Shown here: one piece after another, positions 27,309 to 34,492 of the stretch
Numbering within the stretch: position 1 is the first letter of the stretch
How the letters are laid out: every line of letters starts with the position of its first letter
Origin: JBCBAP01 sp038532435
GTDB taxonomy: Bacteria > Pseudomonadota > Alphaproteobacteria > Rhodobacterales > Rhodobacteraceae
Direction: 5' to 3'
DNA: 53,638 bases
Assembly: GCA_038532435.1 (NCBI GenBank)
Contig: JBCBAP010000020.1
Span: 1-53,638, forward strand
Made by a program: the position numbers and the translations under genes
Notes under the pieces: generated by a model
Seen by the model: the letters and a program-made list of their open reading frames with translations, nothing else
What the model was told of the DNA's origin: nothing
Database searches by the model: none

Positions 27309-27762
27309 GGGAAGGTCCCTCGCCCGTTGCCGCTACAAGCTCCACCGTATTGCCATCGGGATCGGTGGTGAAGACCCCGCGCCAGCCGATCCAGGGAAAC
27401 TCTTCGATTCTGTAGGGTTGATGGAGGTTTTCGTACCACCTGATCGCCGCATCCTGCTCCTCGATCCCCACCGTAAGCGCGATATGGTGCAGGGAGGAGG
27501 CTGCGCCGGTCTGCGGCAAACCCCCGGTTGGGTGTACGTCCCGCTGCGGCGCATCATGGTCGAAGAGGGCCAGCACGGTGGTGTGCCCCGCATAGCCGTC
27601 ACCGATTCGGAAAAAGAGGATGCCGTTGCGGTTGGGTGCCAGCACTTCGAGCCCGATGACGTCCCTGTAGAAACGCGCCATCGCGCCAAAGTCTCGGCAG
27701 CGGATCGCGACCTCGCCGAGGGCGCGGACCCGAAATCCCGGGGTGCTGGGCGTGTCTGGCAT
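27289..27762 (-). CDS. VOC-family (glyoxalase-like) protein, first gene of nucleoside operon
   Basis: 157-residue protein of the vicinal-oxygen-chelate superfamily, with two beta-alpha-beta-beta-beta modules: GEVAIRCRDFGAMARFYRDVIGLE, then LHHIALTV and FTTDPDGNTVELV. The first-module His is replaced in AIRCRD, while His in LHHIAL and Glu in TVELV could still bind metal. Substrate unknown; it may be a detoxification enzyme or a dioxygenase-like protein. I chose ATG 27762 because the operator and predicted promoter lie just upstream; an in-frame ATG at 27816 would start inside the operator. Confidence 0.75.
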   Translation of the reverse strand: MPDTPSTPGFRVRALGEVAIRCRDFGAMARFYRDVIGLEVLAPNRNGILFFRIGDGYAGHTTVLALFDHDAPQRDVHPTGGLPQTGAASSLHHIALTVGIEEQDAAIRWYENLHQPYRIEEFPWIGWRGVFTTDPDGNTVELVAATGEGPSHDSTGN

Positions 27763-27795
27763 GGTCAGGGCGTGCTCGGCTTGATTGACCGAAGC

Positions 27796-27824
27796 AATAT
27801 TTGACCAAAAGGTCAAATTTGCAA
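27796..27824 (-). promoter_or_regulatory. Predicted sigma70-type promoter of VOC-ABC-cdd-deo-upp operon
   Basis: On the minus strand TTGCAA (27824-27819) and AATATT (27801-27796) are separated by 17 bases, which are filled by the palindrome described separately. Transcription would start near 27788, leaving a leader of about 26 bases before ATG 27762. The match to consensus is moderate. Confidence 0.5.
27799..27818. promoter_or_regulatory. RutR-like palindromic operator
   Basis: ATTTGACCAAAAGGTCAAAT has 8-bp perfect arms around AAAA. Its core matches 13 of the 14 defined positions of the E. coli RutR consensus TTGACCAnnTGGTCAA. It occupies the spacer of the predicted promoter, the classical position for a repressor. 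GntR-family regulators can have similar half-sites, so the cognate protein is not certain. Confidence 0.7.
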
Positions 27825-28031
27825 GCGATTTGTACTGTCAGTCATTTGTGCGCAGCGGGCGGTGTCTGCCGAGGCGTTCCGGATTGGTCACACCCCGGCC
27901 AGGAGGGCCAGCACCATCGGTGCAAAGTCGGTGGTGCAAGCTCCGCTTGTCGATGATGATCCGGTCAAAGAGCGTCGCAAGCCTGAGCGAGAGCCGGATC
28001 GGGAGGACACATCAGACCCCGGAGTCGTCAA

Positions 28032-28054
28032 AGCCCGGGCACTCGGCCCAGGCT
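28032..28054 (-). terminator. Possible terminator after third BMP gene
   Basis: AGCCCGGGC and GCCCAGGCT pair over nine positions with one G-U wobble and a five-base loop, 12 bases after the BMP stop. The following minus-strand sequence has only three T residues, so termination may be weak or Rho-assisted. Confidence 0.45.
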
Positions 28055-28065
28055 TTTCTGTATCC

Positions 28066-29061
28066 TCAGACGCCGCCGTAGGGGCAGGCGTTGTCGGCCA
28101 TGTAATCGTGGACCTCACGGGTACCGCTAATGATCTCGTAAGACACTTCCTCGACCTGCGCGGCAAGGTAGCCTGGCAGCAGGCTCTGATTGTGCTCGTC
28201 GACCGCGTAGCCGACCGAAAGATCCTCGAGCCCGAGGCTTTGCACACCGGTGGAGAATGCACCGTCCTCTGCGTCCTTGAACGCGAAGAAGACCGCATAA
28301 TCCACGCGCTTGAGCATGGAGGTCAAGACGGAGCCCGGGGCCACGCCGTTTTGGTTCATGTCCACACCGATGCCAAGCACGCCCGCATCCGCAGCCGCAT
28401 TCAGCACGCCGATGCCGGTGCCGCCGGAGGCGTGGAAAATCACGTCCGCGCCGTCGGCGATCTGGGATTTCGTGATCTCCGCCCCGCGCGCGGGGTCGTT
28501 GAACGCTTTTGGCGTGGTGCCGGCCATCTCGACCTTGATCTCGATCTCCGGGTTGAACGCTTTCGCTCCGCCGACATAGCCGCAGGCGAACTTGCGGATC
28601 ACCGGGATGTCCATCCCGCCGACAAACCCGATGGTGCCGGTCTTTGACCGCATGGCGGCAAGCTGGCCCATGAGGTAGGAGCCCTCATGCTCGCGGAACA
28701 CGATGGAGCGCACGTTGGGCAGGGGCACGACCATGTCGACAATGGCGAACTCGGTCTCCGGGAATTCCTTGGCGACCGTCTCAACGGCCGAGGCGTAGGT
28801 GAAGCCGAGCGCGACGATGGGCTCGTTGCCGTTGCGCGCAGCCTGCCGCAGCAGCTCCACACGGTCCTGGCCCGCGCCGAGCATCTGCTCCGCATAGCCC
28901 TTGCCGGTGGTTTCGCGGAACAGCTCTGCACCGTTGAAGCCGCTTTCGTTGAAGGAGCCGTCGAGCTTGATCCCGCTGTCGTAAAAGATGATCGGCTCTG
29001 CAGCGACGGGTTGAGCAAACGGCAAAAGGACCGCGAGTGCGGCCGCAAGACTAGGTTTCAT
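28066..29061 (-). CDS. BMP-family substrate-binding protein (tandem copy 3)
   Basis: Periplasmic nucleoside-binding protein, 331 residues, with signal peptide MKPSLAAALAVLLPFAQPVAA. Its mature start is IIFYDSGIKLDGSFNESGFNG, and it carries the block GFVGGMDIPVIRKFACGY shared by all three copies. It has two cysteines, one in FACGY and one in the C-terminal NACPY, here followed by four extra residues (GGV and preceding G) absent from the other copies. I choose ATG 29061 over an upstream in-frame GTG. It is the copy nearest the transporter operon. Confidence 0.9.
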   Translation of the reverse strand: MKPSLAAALAVLLPFAQPVAAEPIIFYDSGIKLDGSFNESGFNGAELFRETTGKGYAEQMLGAGQDRVELLRQAARNGNEPIVALGFTYASAVETVAKEFPETEFAIVDMVVPLPNVRSIVFREHEGSYLMGQLAAMRSKTGTIGFVGGMDIPVIRKFACGYVGGAKAFNPEIEIKVEMAGTTPKAFNDPARGAEITKSQIADGADVIFHASGGTGIGVLNAAADAGVLGIGVDMNQNGVAPGSVLTSMLKRVDYAVFFAFKDAEDGAFSTGVQSLGLEDLSVGYAVDEHNQSLLPGYLAAQVEEVSYEIISGTREVHDYMADNACPYGGV

Positions 29062-29148
29062 GATGGTCCCCACATTCCCCAGATGTTGCGGTGCGGCATT
29101 TCATGGTCGGGGACGATTCTCAAGTCCCGTGATCGCGGGAGGGAGCCG

Positions 29149-29170
29149 GATCAGCCCGGTGGGGCTGATC
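29149..29170. other. Perfect stem-loop between BMP genes 2 and 3
   Basis: GATCAGCCC and GGGCTGATC form a perfect 9-bp stem with a GGTG loop, 22 bases beyond the BMP copy 2 stop. There is no T-tract on the minus strand, so it is more likely an mRNA processing or stability element, or a symmetric binding site, than an intrinsic terminator. Confidence 0.5.
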
Positions 29171-29191
29171 GACGTGAGGTCACACTCCGGA

Positions 29192-30154
29192 TCAGTAGGG
29201 GCAATCGCCTGTCATGGTGAAATCATGGACCTCAACGGCACCGGAGGCGATGTCATAGGCGGCCTTCCAGCCCGCGGCCTCGATCTCCGCCGTCAGAAGC
29301 GCGCGGTTGTTGTCGTCGAGCGCAAAGCCGATGCCCCTTTCCGCCACGCCGAGGGACTGGATCCCCGGGCTCCAGTCGGAGAAGGCTTTTTGCACCGCAA
29401 CATCGACCCGCTTGAGCATCGTGGTGAAGATCAGCCCGGGATGAAGGCCGTTCTGGTTGCTGTCCGTGCCGATGCCGAGCTTGCCCGCATCGGCGGCGGC
29501 CTGCAGCACGCCGACCCCGGTCCCACCTGCAGCCTGCATGATGATGTCGGCCCCGTCGGCGATCTGACCGCGCGTGATCTCCGCCCCTTTGCCCGGGTTG
29601 GACCAGGCCGCCGGGGTGACCCCGGTCATGGTCACCAGAACCTCAACATCCTCGGAAACCGATGCAGCTCCCTGCCGGTAGCCGCAGGCAAAGCGCCGGA
29701 TGAGCGGGATGTCCATTCCGCCAACGAAACCGAGCACGCCGCTCTCCGACTTCATCGCTGCCATTCGTCCGACGATGTAGCTACCCTCCTGCTCCCGATA
29801 GACAATGGACTGCACGTTGGGCGCATCGACGACCATGTCGACGATGGTGAAATTCACATCCGGAAACTCTGGGGCGACCTTGGCCATCGCCTCCGCATGG
29901 GTGAAGCCGATGGCGACGATCGGATCATTGCCGCGCCGCGCAAACTGGCGGAGCGCCTGTTCGGACTGCGCGATGTTCTCAATCTCAAACTCGGCGAAGC
30001 CCTCACCGCTTTCCGCAGCCCACGCCTTGGCGCCGGTCCAGGCGCCCTCATTGAAGGATTTGTCAAACTTACCGCCGGTGGAGTAGACGATCGCCGGCTC
30101 GGCAAAGGCAAGCGCGGGAAGGAGGGCTGCGGTCAGCGTCAGGGATTTGAGCAT
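29192..30154 (-). CDS. BMP-family substrate-binding protein (tandem copy 2)
   Basis: 320-residue periplasmic binding protein of the PnrA/BMP family; signal peptide MLKSLTLTAALLPALAFA. The mature protein begins PAIVYSTGGKFDKSFNEGAW and contains FVGGMDIPLIRRFACGY and the terminal GDCPY, giving exactly two cysteines. Start ATG 30154 has AAAAGG upstream; an in-frame GTG at 30163 is the alternative. It is most similar by eye to copy 1. No dedicated permease or ATPase is between the copies. Confidence 0.91.
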   Translation of the reverse strand: MLKSLTLTAALLPALAFAEPAIVYSTGGKFDKSFNEGAWTGAKAWAAESGEGFAEFEIENIAQSEQALRQFARRGNDPIVAIGFTHAEAMAKVAPEFPDVNFTIVDMVVDAPNVQSIVYREQEGSYIVGRMAAMKSESGVLGFVGGMDIPLIRRFACGYRQGAASVSEDVEVLVTMTGVTPAAWSNPGKGAEITRGQIADGADIIMQAAGGTGVGVLQAAADAGKLGIGTDSNQNGLHPGLIFTTMLKRVDVAVQKAFSDWSPGIQSLGVAERGIGFALDDNNRALLTAEIEAAGWKAAYDIASGAVEVHDFTMTGDCPY

Positions 30155-30488
30155 TCGGGGCACCTTTTCTGGATGCGGGCTGGGAGGTCACATCAGCACA
30201 TGGAACCTGTATCTGCCGCAGGAAACAAGTCGGCTCGGTGTCCGGTACGCGGAACGCCGCGGTCTTCAGTACACAAAGCCATGTCATCGCCAGTCCGGGG
30301 GGCGACAATCAAACAAGCGAAAGACGCACCCGATCTCGCGGACCTGCGCGCCCAACCCGACCAGATCGCCAATCAGGACCGTCGGTAGCGCGACGCTTTC
30401 GGCGGGGATCCGCGCCGGATCAGTTCTGACGAGCCGAAACGAAAAAGGCCCGCGACATGCGCGGGCCCTCCTCGGAATGTGTCGCGGA
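30155..30488. other. Intergenic region between BMP copies 1 and 2
   Basis: 334 bases without a supported gene. It contains the terminator of BMP copy 1 (30441-30467) and presumably a separate promoter for copy 2, which I cannot pinpoint. Confidence 0.55.
30441..30467 (-). terminator. Rho-independent terminator of BMP copy 1
   Basis: On the minus strand a perfect 8-bp stem (GGCCCGCG/CGCGGGCC) with a five-base loop is followed by TTTTTC. It lies 22 bases after the BMP copy 1 stop, so that gene can be expressed alone. Confidence 0.85.
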
Positions 30489-31484
30489 TCAGTAGGGGCA
30501 CGCACCGTCGGAGGTGTAGTCGTGCACCTCGATCTCACCGGCGGAGATCGCTGCGGCAGCAGCCTCGACAGCGGCGAGCATGTCTGCCGACACAAGCTCC
30601 GCATTGTTGTCGTCCATCGCGAAACCGACGCCGTTCTCCGCCAGGCCGTTCACGTTGAACCCCGTGGACCAGGAATCGTTCATCGCGTCGGAGAAGGTGT
30701 TGAACACCGCGTTGTCCACCCGCTTCAGCATGGAAGTCAGGACGGAGCCCGGATGCATGCCGTTCTGGTTGGAGTCCACACCGATGCCAAGCTTGCCCTC
30801 GTCCGCAGCGGCCTGAAGCACGCCAACGCCGGTCCCGCCCGCCGCGTGATAGACAACATCAGCACCCTGGGAGAACTGGGACTTCGCAAGCTCACCGCCG
30901 CGGGTCGGGTTGTTCCACGCGGAGCCGTCGGTGCCGGTCATGTTCTGGAACACTTCCGCATCCGCGTTGACGGATTTCACGCCACCCACATAGCCGCAGG
31001 CAAACTTGCGGATCAGCGGGATGTCCATCCCGCCGACAAAGCCGACCTTGCCGGTGTCGGACGCCATCGCGGCCATGATGCCGACGAGGTAGGAGCCCTC
31101 ATGCTCCTTGAACAGGATCGAGCGGACGTTGGGCTTGTCCACCACCATGTCGACGATCGCGAAACGCGCATCGGGGAACTCAGCAGCCACCTTGTCGACC
31201 GCGGCACCGTGGGAGAAGCCGATAGCGATGATGGGATCATAACCCTGGCGGGCAAAGCGGCGCAGCGCCTGTTCCCGCTGGGCGTCGTTCTGGATCTCGA
31301 AGTCGCGGTAGGCGACCCCGGTCTCTTCCTTGAACCGTTCGGCGCCGGTGTAGGCGGCCTGGTTGAAGGATTGATCGAACTTGCCGCCGAGGTCGTACAC
31401 AACCGCCGGTTTGATGTCCTCGGCGTAGGCAGCTACTGCGACCAGCGAAGCTGCCGCGGCAGCAACCAGGGTCTTGATCATCAT
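30489..31484 (-). CDS. BMP-family substrate-binding protein (tandem copy 1)
   Basis: 331-residue periplasmic binding protein; signal peptide MMIKTLVAAAAASLVAVAAYA, with no lipobox. It contains VVYDLGGKFDQSFNQAAYTG, DPIIAIGFSHG, FVGGMDIPLIRKFACGY and the C-terminal GACPY, again with exactly two cysteines. GAGAGGAC precedes the ATG pair at 31484/31481. Its own terminator indicates a monocistronic unit, fitting the high level needed for a binding protein. Confidence 0.92.
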   Translation of the reverse strand: MMIKTLVAAAAASLVAVAAYAEDIKPAVVYDLGGKFDQSFNQAAYTGAERFKEETGVAYRDFEIQNDAQREQALRRFARQGYDPIIAIGFSHGAAVDKVAAEFPDARFAIVDMVVDKPNVRSILFKEHEGSYLVGIMAAMASDTGKVGFVGGMDIPLIRKFACGYVGGVKSVNADAEVFQNMTGTDGSAWNNPTRGGELAKSQFSQGADVVYHAAGGTGVGVLQAAADEGKLGIGVDSNQNGMHPGSVLTSMLKRVDNAVFNTFSDAMNDSWSTGFNVNGLAENGVGFAMDDNNAELVSADMLAAVEAAAAAISAGEIEVHDYTSDGACPY

Positions 31485-31685
31485 ATGAAGTCCTCTCTGT
31501 CACGTGGGCCGGGTTAAGCCCCGTTTGTCCCGTTGCCTGTTAGGCATTGCGACAGTGCACCCGATTCATTCGGTGTGTTCAAGGGAAAACGTCGTGATTT
31601 CGGGCTGTCCGGGCCGCACCTTTGCGTCAATCTGGGGTTGCGCCAGATCAAGGCAGGCAGGGCCACGCGCTGGCAGACGGAGCGC

Positions 31686-32246
31686 ATGAGCAGTCTTCTC
31701 GCCCGCGGCGGCATCACCTGGATCATCCTCGCAAGTCTGACGGCGCTCATGCTGGCACCGCCGGACTTCGCGCCCCTGTCAGACCGGATAAGCAACCTTG
31801 GCAGGCAGGGCATGTCCCGGGCATGGATCATGAATTCCGGCTTCATCGCCCTGGGCGGCGGTGTGGGCCTTGCGGCGTGGCTGACCCGCGGGCGGCACCT
31901 TGTCCTGTCGGTGGCGCTCGCGTTGTTCGGCCTCGGGATGATCGGGGCGGGTCTCTACTCCGCAGCGACACCTGCGGGCGGCCCGTTGAGTGATGTACTG
32001 GAAGATGAGCTCCACGCCGCCTTCGCGACGCAGTCCGGTCTCTGTTTCGCGATCGCGACAGGGGCGCGGATCTGGCGTAACCGGGATGCAGGGTTTGACG
32101 GGCTGAGCTGGCTCGCCCTGATCTGCGCAACCGCGAGCCCACTCGCCATGCTCGGCTGGCCGGACTGGGCCGGGCTGCTGCAGGGGATGATGTTTGCGGT
32201 GAGCTGCCTCTGGCTCTGGCGGCAGTTTCCCGCAGACCGGGCCTAA
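31686..32246 (+). CDS. DUF998-like integral membrane protein
   Basis: 186 residues with about six hydrophobic helices and the motif DRISNLG after the first helix, typical of the DUF998 family. Function unknown. ATG 31686 has GGAG seven bases upstream; the open frame extends further 5' without family character. It is divergent from BMP copy 1 (201-base gap) and its 3' end overlaps the response-regulator gene by four bases in convergent orientation. Confidence 0.75.
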   Translation: MSSLLARGGITWIILASLTALMLAPPDFAPLSDRISNLGRQGMSRAWIMNSGFIALGGGVGLAAWLTRGRHLVLSVALALFGLGMIGAGLYSAATPAGGPLSDVLEDELHAAFATQSGLCFAIATGARIWRNRDAGFDGLSWLALICATASPLAMLGWPDWAGLLQGMMFAVSCLWLWRQFPADRA

Positions 32247-33673
32247 CCGACGGCCGCCTCATCATCGTCGTCCTCGGCGTCTGCCCGTTCCCAGGCTTCT
32301 TTCTTCCGGTAGAGCGTGGACGGCGAGACATCGAGCATCCGCGCCGCCTTCGGAACCGATCCCTTGCACATCTCAAGCGTCAGCTCGATGAAGCGACGCT
32401 CCACCTGCGCCAGCGGCTGACCGACGAGACTGGACAGAACACCTTCGATGGGGAGAACGCTTCCCTCCGCCGTGGCGGGAACCACCGCCGCCGCCGGTAC
32501 GCCTTCCGCCACCAGATCCTGGGGCAGCATGGCGAGCGTCACCTCCGGTCCGTCGTTGAGCACGACCACGTTCCGGATGACGTTGAGCAGCTGGCGGACG
32601 TTGCCGGGCCAGGGCAACGACGTGAAGAGCTCGGCCACCTGCGGCGCGATATCGAGGAAGGATTTGCCCTCCTCGCGCGCATATTCCCGCAGGATGTAGC
32701 GTGCGATGACGTTCACATCACCCCCCCTGTCCCGCAGGGGTGGCAGGTGCACCGGCACAACATGGAGCCGGTAGAACAGGTCCTCGCGGAACCGGCCGGA
32801 GGCGACCTCCTTGGCAGGATCACGGTTCGTCGCGCAGACGATCCGCACATCGACCTTCTGGGGACGTGTCGCACCGACCGGCTGTACCGTGGACGTCTGC
32901 AGGAAACGCAGGAGCTTCGTCTGCAGGGACAGGTCCATCTCGCATATTTCGTCGAGGAAGAGGGTGCCTCCGTGGGCCGCCGCCGCCGCCCCCTGCTTGT
33001 CCGCGATGGCGCCCGTGAAGGACCCCTTGAGGTGACCGAAGACCTCGGACTCCAACAGATCGGTCGGGATCGCACCGCAGTTGAGCGGCACGAAGGGGCC
33101 GCTCTTCCGGTTCGACAGGTTGTGCACCGCCTGGGCGCAGACCTCCTTTCCCGTGCCGCTTTCGCCGGTGATGAACACCGTCGCGGTGGAACGCCCGATC
33201 AGGCGCAGGGTCTGATAGATCTCCTGCATCGCGGTGGAGGTTCCGATGAAACCTTCGAACTTGTCCGCCCGCTGCCGCGGCGGCTCCGGCCGCCGCTTGA
33301 GCTGCGCCATCGTCGGCTGGGTCGCGTTCGACACCGCCCCCCGCAGCCGGTGTTCGTCGAAGGGTTTGACAAGGAAATCGAACGCACCCGCCCGCATCGC
33401 CTCCACCGCGAGGTTGACCGATCCGTTGGCGGTGATCACGATCACCTTGGTGTCCGGCGAGGTGGACTTAAAGTGGGTCAGAAGCTCCAGCCCGTCCCCG
33501 TCGGGCAACATCATGTCGAGCAGGACCACACCGTGCACCCCGCGCGCGAACATCAGGCGTGCCTCCTCCGCCGTGTAGGCGCACTCCACCTGATGCCCCG
33601 CGCGACGCAGCACGGTTTCATAGACCATCGACAGCGATGGCGTGTCTTCGATGAGCAGGAGCGACCCGTCCAC
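32243..33673 (-). CDS. Sigma54-dependent response regulator (NtrC/LuxO-like)
   Basis: 476-residue transcription activator. A receiver domain (acidic pair Glu9-Asp10, phospho-acceptor Asp53 in LLDMMLPDGDG, lysine in LVKPFDE) is followed by an AAA+ domain with Walker A GESGTGKE, Walker B GGTLFLDEI and RFREDLFYRL. A Fis-type helix-turn-helix (VPKAARMLDVSPSTLYRKKEAWE) ends it. The sigma54-contact loop reads GSFTGA instead of the usual GAFTGA. GTG start at 33673. The upstream receiver-Hpt gene is 12 bases away and is the likely phosphodonor; no histidine kinase lies nearby. Confidence 0.92.
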   Translation of the reverse strand: MDGSLLLIEDTPSLSMVYETVLRRAGHQVECAYTAEEARLMFARGVHGVVLLDMMLPDGDGLELLTHFKSTSPDTKVIVITANGSVNLAVEAMRAGAFDFLVKPFDEHRLRGAVSNATQPTMAQLKRRPEPPRQRADKFEGFIGTSTAMQEIYQTLRLIGRSTATVFITGESGTGKEVCAQAVHNLSNRKSGPFVPLNCGAIPTDLLESEVFGHLKGSFTGAIADKQGAAAAAHGGTLFLDEICEMDLSLQTKLLRFLQTSTVQPVGATRPQKVDVRIVCATNRDPAKEVASGRFREDLFYRLHVVPVHLPPLRDRGGDVNVIARYILREYAREEGKSFLDIAPQVAELFTSLPWPGNVRQLLNVIRNVVVLNDGPEVTLAMLPQDLVAEGVPAAAVVPATAEGSVLPIEGVLSSLVGQPLAQVERRFIELTLEMCKGSVPKAARMLDVSPSTLYRKKEAWERADAEDDDDEAAVG

Positions 33674-33685
33674 TAGCCCTGTGCC

Positions 33686-34492
33686 TCAGCCCTCTCGTCC
33701 ATGACTCTCAACAAACTCGATCAGTTCTCCAACCTCCGCAAGCGTCTGGCCGATCAATTCTGCCACACGACCGCGTTGGCCGTCATGGACCGCAGCGTTG
33801 AGTTGTTCGGCGAGATGCTGCAGGCTCTGCGCCCCGACTATGCCGGAGACACTGACCAGAATATGGGTCTTCTGACGGATCAGCCCATCATCTTTTGAGG
33901 CAAGACCGGATTCGAGACCCTCGGCTATGTCTTTCACGTCGCCGATCACCCGGCGTTTGAGTTCCCCGATACCCTCCGGCCCCATCGCCTCGGACAGCGC
34001 GTCGAACACATCAGGGTCCAGCTTCAGCGTACCGTTCCCGGTGATCGGACCACGCTCACCCGGTGGGCCGTGGGCCGCGTCCTCAAGGATCGTGAGCACC
34101 TCCCGCCCGAACTCCTCCACCGAGGTGAGGGGCTTTGCGATGATCCCGCTCGCGCCGAGCTCGAGGAACCGTCGCCGGTGTTCATCCATGACATAGGCTG
34201 TCAGGGCGATCACGGGTACGTCCGCTCGACCGTCCTCCATCCCCCTGATCTGTCTCAGGACATCGAGGCCTGACATTTTCGGCATTTCGATATCGAGGAG
34301 GAGTACGTCGAACCGCTCCTCGGAAAACCGCTGCAGCGTCTCTGCCCCGTCGGACGCGACCGCAACGGTGCCGCCCATCATCTCCAGCATCTGGGCGGCG
34401 ACGAGCTGGTTGGTCGCGTTGTCGTCTGCGAGGAGGATATGCAGGTGCGAGAGGTCCGGCAGCGCCCCATGTCCCCCACCTGCGTCGTTCAT
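33686..34492 (-). CDS. Receiver-Hpt phosphotransfer protein
   Basis: 268-residue cytoplasmic signalling protein. A receiver domain (acidic residues in LLADDNATNQL, Asp67 in VLLLDIEMPKMSG, Lys in IIAKPL) is joined by a linker to a histidine phosphotransfer domain with the site in RQKTHILVSVSGIVGA (His210). It could receive phosphate from a hybrid kinase and pass it to the adjacent NtrC/LuxO-like regulator, as LuxU does for LuxO; that pairing is inference from adjacency. Its start overlaps the propionyl-CoA synthetase stop by four bases (ATGA). Confidence 0.88.
   Translation of the reverse strand: MNDAGGGHGALPDLSHLHILLADDNATNQLVAAQMLEMMGGTVAVASDGAETLQRFSEERFDVLLLDIEMPKMSGLDVLRQIRGMEDGRADVPVIALTAYVMDEHRRRFLELGASGIIAKPLTSVEEFGREVLTILEDAAHGPPGERGPITGNGTLKLDPDVFDALSEAMGPEGIGELKRRVIGDVKDIAEGLESGLASKDDGLIRQKTHILVSVSGIVGAQSLQHLAEQLNAAVHDGQRGRVAELIGQTLAEVGELIEFVESHGREG

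Larger units (their letters stand above)
27763..28065. other. Promoter region of the nucleoside operon
   Basis: About 300 bases between the third BMP gene and the VOC gene. It contains the operator and promoter at 27796-27824 and a possible terminator hairpin at 28032-28054. A lone GGTCAAA half-site occurs at 27962-27968. No gene is supported in the remaining bases. Confidence 0.6.

Noticed and set aside
27962..27968. Additional operator half-site GGTCAAA
   Set aside because: No matching TTGACC arm at the right spacing, so it is not counted as a site.
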